NCBI GenBank assembly: GCA_019057795.1
Contig: JAHLWS010000081.1
Coordinates: 1-47,769, forward strand
Direction of reading: 5' to 3'
Source of the DNA: Promethearchaeota archaeon
GTDB lineage: Archaea; Asgardarchaeota; Lokiarchaeia; Sigyniarchaeales; SOKP01
DNA length: 47,769 nucleotides
Part shown: positions 8,454-17,434 of the stretch, one piece after another
How the letters are laid out: each line of letters opens with the position of its first letter
Numbering within the stretch: position 1 is the first letter of the stretch
The notes under the pieces: model-generated
What the model was told of the DNA's origin: nothing
The model's input: only the letters and a program-made list of their open reading frames with translations
Database searches by the model: none
Translations under genes and position numbers: made by a program

Positions 8454-9485
8454 CTACATTCTTATCCAGTTGTCCATATATCTAAAATCCCAGTTTTTAT
8501 GGATTATTGGATTAGCCCAGTTTTTTGGAGCGATTACAATCTTATTAGGATTATTATTCAGATATGCACCCCACCAGCTAAAAGTGGAGTTTGCGATTAT
8601 TTGATGATCACAACAAGACATTAAATATAATTCAAGATAATCTTTTTCTTGCGGGAATAGAAAATCTAAAGAAGGAAATTCCTTTTCCAAATAATTTCTA
8701 ACGAACTCATGATCAGATGAAAAAATAATTATTTTTATATTATTCAAGCCAAATTTTTCTCTGAAATAAACGATACTTTTAGAATAATAATCAGAGTTCC
8801 ATAAAGATGGTTGATCGTATTTTTTTGGATGAGTTATATTATCACCTCTTCTAATATGTAATGCTATTGTTATGTTATCTCCTTGATAAATTTCGTGGTA
8901 TTTTTTTGTCAAATATTCTTTTTCAGAGGGATAAATATTGAACAAAATAGGCAGCAATTTATCTCTGAATTTATCAAAAAATTTTTCACTTGAAAAATAT
9001 CCATTAAACAAAATACCACTATAGTTTGCTAGGTTGCAAATTTCAATTGGTTTAGCAATTTTATGATAACCCATCCCTTTTTCCTGATAAAAAAATAAAT
9101 TATAGGGCCGATGTTCGATAAGTGAGAGCTTACGGAAAACAGTATCCCAATAAACGGGTCTTGTATCTACTCGACTCGGGGCTCTTCGAATTTTTTTGAA
9201 AACAGGTGATATAGAATGCTCCCAACCATATGCTATAACTGTTGCTATTTGATATAATTGGTTTCCTAGCCCCCCTTTTAGTTTTACGGTAACAATTTTT
9301 TTAGGAACTACTAAATTAGTCTTTACTTTAGCCAGAATCTTACTTAGCAGAGGGATTTTCTTGATTAATTGCTGTAATTTCTCAGTTCTATTAAAATCAG
9401 TTTTAATTAAACGTCCTAGCCGCCAATATAGATCACTTAGAATATCTATTATTGAGAGGATTCTCTTTTTTAAAAATTCTTTCAT
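8454..9485 (-). CDS. GT11 family glycosyltransferase (alpha-1,2-L-fucosyltransferase-like)
   Basis: This 343-residue protein carries three GT11 landmarks: GGLGNQLYQI at 71-80, the HIRRGD motif at 210-215 that binds the GDP-sugar donor, and NSTFSWWGAYL at about 299-309. The first 60 residues are basic and helical and may contact the membrane. GT11 enzymes normally transfer L-fucose from GDP-L-fucose. It is translated 11 bases after a GDP-mannose 3,5-epimerase, whose product GDP-L-galactose is 6-hydroxy-GDP-L-fucose, so L-galactose transfer is a real alternative. Confidence 0.85.
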   Translation of the reverse strand: MKEFLKKRILSIIDILSDLYWRLGRLIKTDFNRTEKLQQLIKKIPLLSKILAKVKTNLVVPKKIVTVKLKGGLGNQLYQIATVIAYGWEHSISPVFKKIRRAPSRVDTRPVYWDTVFRKLSLIEHRPYNLFFYQEKGMGYHKIAKPIEICNLANYSGILFNGYFSSEKFFDKFRDKLLPILFNIYPSEKEYLTKKYHEIYQGDNITIALHIRRGDNITHPKKYDQPSLWNSDYYSKSIVYFREKFGLNNIKIIIFSSDHEFVRNYLEKEFPSLDFLFPQEKDYLELYLMSCCDHQIIANSTFSWWGAYLNNNPNKIVIAPKNWANPIIHKNWDFRYMDNWIRM

Positions 9486-9496
9486 ATTAGCATCTA

Positions 9497-10492
9497 TTAG
9501 TTTTTTCTTGATTTAACTTGTTCTTCAATCCATTGATAAGTTTTTTCAATTCCCACTTTTAATGGTTGTGAGACCTCCCATCCAATTTTCTCGCGATATA
9601 ATTTATTATCTGAATTTCTTCCTCTCACACCCTCAGGACCTTTAATATTTTTAATTTTTAAATTCTTACCAGATATTCCTATTATCATTCGGACCAGGTT
9701 ATTTATAGAAATCATTTCTTCAGATCCGATATTGACAGGACCTATAAAATCAGAATCCATTAATCTAAGTACAGCTTCTAAGCATTCATCAATATATAAA
9801 AAAGAACGAGTCTGTTTACCATCCCCCCAAACATCTATAAAATCACCATCTTGGGCTTCAATTACTTTTCTACATAAAGCAGCAGGCGCTTTTTCCTTTC
9901 CCCCCTCCCAAGTTCCTTCTGGACCAAATATATTATGAAATCTACTAATTCTAATATTTAATCCTAGATTTTTAAGAAAAGTTAAATATAATCTCTCACT
10001 AAATAATTTTTCCCAGCCATATTCGCTATCAGGCGCTGCAGGATAAGCAGAATCTTCAGATAATTTTGGATTGTTTGGATCCATTTGATTATATTTTGGA
10101 TAAATACAAGCGGATGAGGAGTAAAATAGTAACTTAATTTTATATTTCACTGCCCATTCAGCAACATTTAAATTTATCATAGCTGAATTATGCATAATAT
10201 TAGCATCATTATCTCCAGTAAAAACATATCCTGCTCCACCCATATCTGCTGCAAATTGATAAACCTCATCAAAACTTCCTTTTCCAAGCTCATTTTGATT
10301 AGGGGCTAATATTACCTCTTTAACTACTAATGGATTTCTTAAATCACCTATAACAAATTCATCTGCTTCTGTTTTACCAAATTCGGGGTATTTCAAGTCA
10401 ACACCACGAACCCAATATCCTTCCTTCTTTAATCTTTTTACCATGTGACTTCCAATGAAGCCACCAGCTCCTAATATTAACGCCTTTTTCAT
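9497..10492 (-). CDS. gme: GDP-mannose 3,5-epimerase-like extended SDR
   Basis: The 331-residue enzyme converts GDP-D-mannose to GDP-L-galactose (and GDP-L-gulose) in characterised relatives. NAD-binding GAGGFIG is at 8-14. The core segment from AADMGGAGY to MIN resembles plant GME closely. The catalytic residues are in place: SSACIYP with C129, the YxxxK pair Y158/K162, and the GGKEKAPAAL segment with K201, matching the Cys and Lys acid-base residues of plant GME. RFHNIFGPEGTW and GPEGVRGRNSDN are further family signatures. It is co-transcribed with the GT11 gene just downstream. Confidence 0.88.
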   Translation of the reverse strand: MKKALILGAGGFIGSHMVKRLKKEGYWVRGVDLKYPEFGKTEADEFVIGDLRNPLVVKEVILAPNQNELGKGSFDEVYQFAADMGGAGYVFTGDNDANIMHNSAMINLNVAEWAVKYKIKLLFYSSSACIYPKYNQMDPNNPKLSEDSAYPAAPDSEYGWEKLFSERLYLTFLKNLGLNIRISRFHNIFGPEGTWEGGKEKAPAALCRKVIEAQDGDFIDVWGDGKQTRSFLYIDECLEAVLRLMDSDFIGPVNIGSEEMISINNLVRMIIGISGKNLKIKNIKGPEGVRGRNSDNKLYREKIGWEVSQPLKVGIEKTYQWIEEQVKSRKN

Positions 10493-10746
10493 GTTGGTTT
10501 GCCACTATCCTTATTTTTCGGATAACTTTTGAATTATTTAATTTTTTAACTTGATAGCTTTTAAGTAATTAAATAAATATTATTTTAATAAATTTAATAT
10601 TTATTATAAAAATAGTATTTCTATCTTAATGGATAAATGTCCTTGATATATATCTCCACTCTATTGTATAATTTGTGAGAATGTTATAAAAAAAACTTTT
10701 AGGTTTTTTTTATTTAATTTGGAATACTTTATTAATTTGAGAAGAT

Positions 10747-11499
10747 ATGATAATAAGGTTTATTAAAAAGATTCCAATATTAAAATCAAAATTAAAAACA
10801 TTACTCGGTTTTACTTCTATAGTTTTTGCAAAAATTAAACTTAAGAAAGCTGTTGCAAAATGTAAATCTTGGAAAGAACTTATAAACTTAGCATATACAT
10901 TTCAATTTTATGTTTATAAGAAAGAATTTTTTAGATTTGGAATTTTCCCTCTACAGGAAAAAGAAGAGTTAATTGATTTTTTAAAATTATTTATAAAACA
11001 ACATCCAAAAATAATCTTTGAGTGTGGAACAGCAAGTGGCGGTAATTTATTTTTACTAACACGATTTTCTGATAAAGATTCAATAATAATTAGTGTAGAT
11101 CTTCCTGGTGGTAAATTTGGAGGCGGATATCCATCTTGGAAAATACCATTTTATAAATCCTTTACCTCATATAATCAGAAAATTATTCTTATAAGGGATG
11201 ATTCTCATAAAATATCTACTTTAGAAAGCTTAAAAGAGGTTTTAAATAATCGGAAGATTGATGTGGCATATATTGATGGGGATCACACATATTCGGGGGT
11301 AAAAAGGGATTATGAATTGTATAGAAGTCTAATTAAGCCAGGAGGGTTAATGATATTTCATGATATAGTTCCGCATAAAAATAGAAATGTAGGGGTACCG
11401 AAATTTTGGCAAGAAATACACAAGGAATATGAATTTAAAGAAATTGTTAAAGATTGGAACCAAAATGGGGCAGGTATAGGAATATTATTCATAAAATAG
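10747..11499 (+). CDS. CmcI-like class I SAM methyltransferase
   Basis: In this 250-residue protein, motif I is FECGTASGGNLFL (about residues 94-106). A strand-2 aspartate follows in SVDLPGG, then a glycine-rich KFGGGYPSW loop. RDDSH and YIDGDHTYSGVKRDY complete the pattern of the cephalosporin-hydroxylase/Methyltransf_24-type enzymes common in glycan loci. An O-methyltransferase acting on a sugar is the likely role. A close paralog (17435-18211) lies in the opposite orientation. No clear SD is visible; the ATG is preceded by GAGAAGAT. Confidence 0.75.
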   Translation: MIIRFIKKIPILKSKLKTLLGFTSIVFAKIKLKKAVAKCKSWKELINLAYTFQFYVYKKEFFRFGIFPLQEKEELIDFLKLFIKQHPKIIFECGTASGGNLFLLTRFSDKDSIIISVDLPGGKFGGGYPSWKIPFYKSFTSYNQKIILIRDDSHKISTLESLKEVLNNRKIDVAYIDGDHTYSGVKRDYELYRSLIKPGGLMIFHDIVPHKNRNVGVPKFWQEIHKEYEFKEIVKDWNQNGAGIGILFIK

Positions 11500-11527
11500 A
11501 AATGGGAAAAAAATAATAACTAATATG

Positions 11528-12634
11528 CTATATTTCTAAAAAAAAGCGTGCTAAATCTTTTGTGATACATCTTAGACATGTCTTTTCCTTATATAATTGA
11601 AAGGCATTATCCGCAATTTCCATCCTTAATTCTTTATTATTTACTAATTCCAGAATTCCCTCTGAAATAGACTTTGGATCTGCTCTTTCACATAAAAAAA
11701 TGTTTTTCCTATGAGTAAATAATTCATTGATAGCAGGCGTGTTTGATGTAATTATAGGAACTTTCATTTGTATTGCTTCAAAAATCTTATTTGGAATTAC
11801 ACATAAAGTTTTTTCTCCTTTTCCAAAAATTCCTAAAGCTATATCATATTTAGATATAAAATGGGGCAATTCATTAAGCGGAATTAAATCATAGAATTCT
11901 AGGTTATTTAATTTCAAAGATTTTGCAAGTTCAAAATTTTTTTTATATGTCTGTCCTCTACCAAGTAGAGAGAAAATTATTCTTTTATCATCTTTTAAAT
12001 CATCTGCAGCTTTAATTATAAATTCAATACCATGTAAAGGGATATAGGTTCCCCAAAACCCAACCTTTATTTTCTCACCATTCCCTCTTCTTTTTACCGC
12101 GTTATTAGAAATGCTAAAAATGGGCTCTGCTCCAACAAGAATTCTCCGAAATTTATTTTTTCTTAAATTAAACTTTATATTGAAATACTTAATATGTGTA
12201 TTAGTATCTAAAACAATTTTATCTGATAAAAGACATTCAAAATAATCTAAACAATAAAGAAATGCATATTTTAATAATTTAAAAGGCATATTTTTCCTTG
12301 AAAATACCTTTCTATCATCATAATAAGTCTGGAATTTTGATATGAAATAATCATATATTAAAGGAATTTTTTTATATTTTGAATAAAGTTTTGTTAAAGA
12401 GAATAACAACCAATCACGAGGAGATACTGAAAAAAAAATAATCAGATCAAAATCTATTGAATTAAGTGTTTTAAAACTTTTAATAAAAGTATAGATTACT
12501 TTCCTATTTGATGAATTCTTAAAATTTAATTTATAAACCTTTATACCATTAATTCTTAAAGCTCTTAAAATTATCCAATTCCTAGAATAATTTTCATCAA
12601 AGTTTCCAATATAAAGAACTTTTTTTACCTTAAT
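11528..12634 (-). CDS. GT4 family glycosyltransferase, apparent ATT start
   Basis: The C-terminal part is a GT4 donor domain: VGFWGTYIPLHGIEF, FSLLGRGQ, and the EAIQMKVPIIT loop. The first standard start codon in this frame is a TTG at 12409, which would delete the N-terminal Rossmann half. The frame stays open to 12634 and reads VKKVLYIGNFDENY and onward, a typical GT4 N-terminus, so the full protein is about 368 residues. The only start near the beginning is ATT (12632-12634), with GGTG (complement of 644-647 in the 12.6 kb line) nine bases upstream. A TAA precedes it in frame. Confidence 0.7.
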   Translation of the reverse strand: MKVKKVLYIGNFDENYSRNWIILRALRINGIKVYKLNFKNSSNRKVIYTFIKSFKTLNSIDFDLIIFFSVSPRDWLLFSLTKLYSKYKKIPLIYDYFISKFQTYYDDRKVFSRKNMPFKLLKYAFLYCLDYFECLLSDKIVLDTNTHIKYFNIKFNLRKNKFRRILVGAEPIFSISNNAVKRRGNGEKIKVGFWGTYIPLHGIEFIIKAADDLKDDKRIIFSLLGRGQTYKKNFELAKSLKLNNLEFYDLIPLNELPHFISKYDIALGIFGKGEKTLCVIPNKIFEAIQMKVPIITSNTPAINELFTHRKNIFLCERADPKSISEGILELVNNKELRMEIADNAFQLYKEKTCLRCITKDLARFFLEI

Positions 12635-12762
12635 TGTTTAAAACACCAAGTTTTAAATCTTATTTAATGAAGCCATAAAATTCTTCAGTTTTATTATTAA
12701 TAATATCCATTATATTTTGTTTTTATAGAGAATTGGGTAATTATATTTTATGTAATTTATAT

Positions 12763-13581
12763 TTATGGATTAAATTTATAATTCTTATTAATAATTAACC
12801 AATTTTGATATTGAAAATTATCATATTTCTGATAATATTTTTTAACTAATTTAATACAGTCAGGGTAAATTTTGTAAAAATTATAATTCAATTCCTCAAA
12901 TAAGTCAAAAATATCTCTTAAGAATACATGTGCGCCAATAAAGGTTCCGCCATACTCGAATTGAATTATATTAACTTGAATATTATTAAATAATGTTTTT
13001 CCACCCTTTAGTACTTCAAATTCATGTCCTTCAACATCAATTTTCATATAATCAATAAATTTTATATCATTTTCACGGCAATAATTTTCTAATGTATCAA
13101 GTTGGATTTTTTCTTTTTGCTGTTGTGGAATTTTCCCATAACGTTCATCTAATCCTTTTCTTTGATATAAGGAATTCAATCCTGAACCTTTTTTGAAAAT
13201 ATGTATAAATTGCTCCTTCTTAGCTGAACTTAAACCAATATTATTACAAATAACATTAGGGGGAAAATTATTATTTATCAATTTCTTAAAAGTATATTTA
13301 CTTGGCTCAAAACAATGAATATTTAATCTTTTATTTGTATTTAAAACAAACTTTGTCCATTGACATACATTTGCTCCAATATCAAATAAAACACTACGAT
13401 TTCCAATATTACGCTGTAAAAAGCGCATCTCTCCATTTGTAATCATATTATCATTGTTTTCTCCATTGTATCTATCGATATAACGCTTGAAAAAGTTATA
13501 GATTTTTGGATTCCGTGGTATAATTTTTATTAATAAATTATAAAAATTTATTTTAATTTTACTCATATTGTTCTCCAACAA
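12763..13581 (-). CDS. FkbM family methyltransferase
   Basis: This 272-residue protein has motif I in VLFDIGANVCQWT (about residues 62-74), then HCFEPSK and the FkbM signature YMKIDVEGHEFEVLKG, with IIQFEYGG after it. FkbM enzymes O-methylate sugars or polyketides and are frequent in surface-glycan loci. A signal peptide is not evident. It stands alone on the minus strand between a GT4 gene and a divergent glycosyltransferase. Confidence 0.85.
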   Translation of the reverse strand: MLENNMSKIKINFYNLLIKIIPRNPKIYNFFKRYIDRYNGENNDNMITNGEMRFLQRNIGNRSVLFDIGANVCQWTKFVLNTNKRLNIHCFEPSKYTFKKLINNNFPPNVICNNIGLSSAKKEQFIHIFKKGSGLNSLYQRKGLDERYGKIPQQQKEKIQLDTLENYCRENDIKFIDYMKIDVEGHEFEVLKGGKTLFNNIQVNIIQFEYGGTFIGAHVFLRDIFDLFEELNYNFYKIYPDCIKLVKKYYQKYDNFQYQNWLIINKNYKFNP

Positions 13582-13848
13582 TTAAATTTTATATTTGCAA
13601 ATTTATAGTGAAGAAATTTAATTTGCCTTAATCTAAAAATATATTTAAAATTTGTATATAAACTTGCGAGGGAAATTATATGGAGCAGAATAATTTAATT
13701 GTCTAAATAAATAAAAAGTGCTGTAGCAGATACTTCTTTCTCAGAAACTATTCAAACTTAAATTAATAAAATATTAACCCCTTATGAAAATCAATTAATT
13801 TAATCCATAACTCATAATATTAAGAAAATACCCTTTAATTTTAAATAT

Positions 13849-14958
13849 ATGAAAGTTATAGCAATAATGCCAAAATTGTTAGATTATTTGGTTTCAGCAA
13901 TTATCGAAGGATTATATAAAAATAATGTGAATATAATTGCATCCGAACCAGGAAATAACGTCAGAAAGGTTTATTCAAAAAAAGAGATAATAGAACACTC
14001 CAAAGATGCCGATTACATTCTGGTACTTACAGGAAAAGTTAAGGGAAATATCCCTCCGAAATATTTTCTCTTAGATAAAATAAATAGACCGAACATAACA
14101 GCCTTTATAGATGGAAGTGAATGGACTTATTCAAGCTTCCCGGAAAAAAATCAAATAATTGAAAGCCTGAAAAATCCAATAAGGAGAAAAGGCAAAAAAT
14201 GGATAAATAAAAGAATGTTTAATTATTGTACATGGTATTTTAAAAGAGAATGTTACCCTGAAGATGCCAAAAAAGGAATTATACCTCTATTATTCGCTGC
14301 AGAAGATAATTATTTTGGAAACTATGATTATGAGAAAAATATAGATGTTTTTTGTTCATTTAGACAAAAAGGAACTGGTTTAAGGCAAAAAGTAGAAAAT
14401 ATATGTAGAAAATTAAAGAGAAAAGGGTATAATATCGTTATTAAAAGTGGGTTATCATACGAAAAATATAAGAAATTAATTTCATCTTCTTATATCAGTA
14501 TTGATGCTTGGGGTGGGGGAGATTGTAATGCTAGAATTTGGGAAATCTTTGCTAACAAAAGCTGTTGTTTTTCTCAAAAATATAATATTCTCTTTCCACA
14601 TAGTTTTACAGATGGATACAATTATGTTGAGTATTCAACCATTGAAGAGTTTGAAGATAAATTAAGATATTATTTAAAGAATAAAGAAAAATGTTTAGAA
14701 ATAGCAGAAAGAGGATATCAACACTTATTAAAATATCATACTTCAAAACAGAGAGCTAAACTAATATTAGATGTTTTGGAAAACGAAAATAAAACAAAAA
14801 AATTTGATTATAATAAAAAACATTCTGTGGGAAAAATTTTTTATTTAAGCGTGATTTTAAATAGCTTTGTTAAAGATCCACGGAATATTATTAGATATTT
14901 AATGAATGTGTTTCAAGAATTAAAATTTAGGATTCGGAAAAATAAAATAAAAAAATAA
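13849..14958 (+). CDS. Glycosyltransferase, GT-B/CgeB-like
   Basis: This 369-residue protein has an N-terminal half with repeated short strands (MKVIAIMPK, YILVLTG) typical of a Rossmann acceptor domain. The second half has SYISIDAWGGGDCNARIWEIFANKS, a donor-domain pattern in which the chain is scanned for sugar-nucleotide phosphates, followed by a TIEEFEDKLRYYLKN helix as in CgeB-like proteins. The C-terminus is strongly basic and may touch the membrane. The ATG follows an AT-rich stretch with no SD, so a leaderless mRNA is possible. Sugar specificity is unknown. Confidence 0.65.
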   Translation: MKVIAIMPKLLDYLVSAIIEGLYKNNVNIIASEPGNNVRKVYSKKEIIEHSKDADYILVLTGKVKGNIPPKYFLLDKINRPNITAFIDGSEWTYSSFPEKNQIIESLKNPIRRKGKKWINKRMFNYCTWYFKRECYPEDAKKGIIPLLFAAEDNYFGNYDYEKNIDVFCSFRQKGTGLRQKVENICRKLKRKGYNIVIKSGLSYEKYKKLISSSYISIDAWGGGDCNARIWEIFANKSCCFSQKYNILFPHSFTDGYNYVEYSTIEEFEDKLRYYLKNKEKCLEIAERGYQHLLKYHTSKQRAKLILDVLENENKTKKFDYNKKHSVGKIFYLSVILNSFVKDPRNIIRYLMNVFQELKFRIRKNKIKK

Positions 14959-15034
14959 ATAACAGGCATCAATTAATAATTGATTTTAGCATATTCTAAT
15001 GAATATGAATCATATTAAAGTTTCCAAATTGGTT

Positions 15035-16000
15035 CTAGGCATTTAGTTTTATGAATATATCTTCTAGACTTGTTTCTAATTCTTTAATTTGCTTAATAGG
15101 ATATTTTTGAAGGATTCCAAATATTTTTGGATAGAAATTTCGATCTTGAATATTAAAATATACAATGTCTTTATTACTTTCTATATTGCTAACATAATTT
15201 AAAGTACTTAATTCATCAGTTAATTCTATAATTTTATCTAAACCGATCTTTATTTGAATTTTGATTTCTTTTTGAAGGAATTTTACAAAATTTTCTTTTG
15301 TATCAATTTTTATAATACTCCCTTGTTTAAGAAAAGCAATCTTACTACACATAGATTCTACTACATTCATTTGATGTGAAGTAATAAATATCGTTTTTTT
15401 AAGATTTGTTAGTACATTCATTATTTCTTTAACTATTATTGGATCTAGTCCTAACATTGGTTCATCTAAAAATAAAATTTTAGGGTCTATTAATAAAATC
15501 CTCGCCAATGCTAATTTTACTTTCATACCACTTGAGTAGGTCTCTACCAACTGATTTAACTTACTTGTTAAACCCAATATTCCAATGATATCCTTGATTT
15601 TCTTTTCATAATCACTTATATTATAGATTTTAGAGAAAAATTTTAAATTTCTATAACCTGTTAATCTATAATAAATCATTTCATTTCCAAGCATCAAGCC
15701 TACATTCTTTTTAATAAAATACCGTTCTTTTAAGATATTTCTACCAAGAACCTTGGCATAACCCTCTGATGGTTGCAATAAAGTCGTTAGAATGGATACC
15801 AAAGTTGTTTTACCTGCTCCATTAGGTCCAAGTAGTCCAAATATTTCTCCCTCCTTGATCTTTAAATTTATATTATTTAATGCTGTAAGTTTTTCAGCTT
15901 TACCTCTCATCTTGTATCTTTTTGTTAAATTAAATGTTTCTATTACATAATTTTCATCCATTGATTCATTTTCCTTAGGTATATTACTATTTGTTGTCAT
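15035..16000 (-). CDS. ABC transporter ATP-binding protein (ABC-2 exporter)
   Basis: The 321-residue ATPase has Walker A GPNGAGKT at 58-65, the signature YSSGMKVKLALAR, Walker B ILFLDEP with the D-loop LGLDP, and the H-loop ITSHQ. The last 90 residues form a small DrrA-type extra domain rather than a Wzt carbohydrate-binding domain. I place the start at the ATG at 16000, one base after the permease stop. An in-frame ATG at 16030 would overlap the permease by 29 bases. With the permease it forms a two-gene exporter operon, probably for a glycan or lipid-linked intermediate. Confidence 0.88.
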   Translation of the reverse strand: MTTNSNIPKENESMDENYVIETFNLTKRYKMRGKAEKLTALNNINLKIKEGEIFGLLGPNGAGKTTLVSILTTLLQPSEGYAKVLGRNILKERYFIKKNVGLMLGNEMIYYRLTGYRNLKFFSKIYNISDYEKKIKDIIGILGLTSKLNQLVETYSSGMKVKLALARILLIDPKILFLDEPMLGLDPIIVKEIMNVLTNLKKTIFITSHQMNVVESMCSKIAFLKQGSIIKIDTKENFVKFLQKEIKIQIKIGLDKIIELTDELSTLNYVSNIESNKDIVYFNIQDRNFYPKIFGILQKYPIKQIKELETSLEDIFIKLNA

Positions 16001-16001
16001 A

Positions 16002-16835
16002 TTAGTATCCAGATATTCCAAATTTATCATAGAATGTATTAAAAAAATATACAGAAAAAATAGGCAAAATTATTGTACCTCCAACAACTACAATGATGTG
16101 TATAGGTGTTAGAAAGGTTATAGCTAAATTATAATCAATTCCCATTAACCAAGAAATCCGTATTATATCAATAAAATAATATAAAGGATTTAATAAAATA
16201 ATGAATTGGATAACTTCAGGAAAAATTTGTAAAGGATAACTTATACAACTCAACCAGAATAAGAATGTCAATCCAGTATTGACTACACTATAAATACCTT
16301 CTTTAGTAATCATCAGTATCCCCATTATTAATCCTAAACATCCAAATAAGATTGCTAAAGATAGAAATGAAAATATAACAAGAAAGAGATAAAAAATGTT
16401 TATTGGAAATAATATATAGGCTATAATAAAGAAAAAGATAAAGGGAATACTTATTAATATGATTTCAGCTATGAGAAAACCAAATAAAAGGACATACCGA
16501 TTTATAGGGGCAACCATTAAAGCTTGTAGAGTTTTCCAATACTTTTCTGAATTAAATAAATGTGAAAAACTGAGTACAATTCTTCTTAAAAATTGAATGC
16601 AGAAGGCAATAAATAAGAATAGAATAAAATTTAGACCTGTCCAATATCCGAATTGATAATCCTCTCTTATTGTAAATATTACGTTAAAAATTATTAATGG
16701 CATCAAAATCTGGATGAAAGGAGCAAAATATCGAGTAAAAATTGATAATTTAAATCTAGCTTCAAGATAAATATTTCTTTCTACTAAAGCATTAATTTGC
16801 TTTATATTAGTTCTTAAAGATTTTTTTGATACCAT
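16002..16835 (-). CDS. ABC-2 type transporter permease
   Basis: This 277-residue protein has about six hydrophobic segments: IFTRYFAPFIQILMPLIIF, NFILFLFIAFCIQFL, a pair around residues 115-150, SLAILFGCLGLIMGI, and one at the C-terminus. It resembles NodJ/DrrB/TagG-type permeases. Its stop is followed after one base by the ATPase start, so the two are translationally coupled. Its position in the glycan locus suggests polysaccharide or glycolipid export, but drug export cannot be excluded from sequence alone. Confidence 0.8.
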   Translation of the reverse strand: MVSKKSLRTNIKQINALVERNIYLEARFKLSIFTRYFAPFIQILMPLIIFNVIFTIREDYQFGYWTGLNFILFLFIAFCIQFLRRIVLSFSHLFNSEKYWKTLQALMVAPINRYVLLFGFLIAEIILISIPFIFFFIIAYILFPINIFYLFLVIFSFLSLAILFGCLGLIMGILMITKEGIYSVVNTGLTFLFWLSCISYPLQIFPEVIQFIILLNPLYYFIDIIRISWLMGIDYNLAITFLTPIHIIVVVGGTIILPIFSVYFFNTFYDKFGISGY

Positions 16836-16983
16836 TCTAAATTAAAATTTGTGAAAGTTATATTATGATTAAATATAAGGATGATATAATTGTATCTTGA
16901 AAATATTATATTCTACTTATCTATTAAAATTTGGTGTTAGAATCCATTTCCAATTATTTTTTTAAATTGTCTGATAATAGGTG

Positions 16984-17336
16984 CTTTATCAATTTTTTAA
17001 ACCTGGAAAACATTTAGTTATATGGCGAAATTTTGAAGATTTACTTGAGAAACTAATTTATTATTATAATCATTCTGATGAGGCAGAAGTAATTGCTAAA
17101 ACAGGGAAAATTCAAGCTGAAAATAATTATGCAACTACTGAAAGTTTGGCGCTCACAATTTCAGAATTTGTTTTGGAAATAAAATTGATCCACGCTTTCT
17201 GGCTATTAATGATAACCGATGTCAGAATAAATAAGTTGAATCTCCAGAATATTTTGATGCAAGAGTAAGGTTATATGAAAATATACAAGAACTTGTTTTT
17301 CTACGAGGTTGGCAAGCTTATTTTTCATTTTTATAA
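16984..17336 (+). pseudogene. Remnant of the CgeB-like glycosyltransferase with internal deletion
   Basis: The sequence matches residues 265-368 of the 552-residue glycosyltransferase at 4937-6595 and then jumps directly to residues 539-552 (VFLRGWQAY and onward). About 170 residues are therefore missing. Two further lesions are visible: loss of one A near 17180 shifts the frame, and a CGA-to-TAA change stops the restored frame at 17232-17234. The 5' half of the gene is absent. It is in the opposite orientation to the intact copy. Confidence 0.88.
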
Positions 17337-17434
17337 TTAAAATGAACTATGAGAATTTGCTTTCCATTAACTCTAATCCAAGATTAAATATTTTTTGCCA
17401 TATACCGAATTCGTGTATAAATCGATTTATATTC

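Noticed and set aside
16002..16030. Longer ATPase start at 16030 overlapping the permease
   Set aside because: An ATG at 16000, one base after the permease stop, gives normal coupling and a typical N-terminus.
16981..17268. Independent small gene starting at GTG 16981
   Set aside because: The sequence is a truncated, frameshifted copy of the glycosyltransferase at 4937-6595, and the start codon is incidental.
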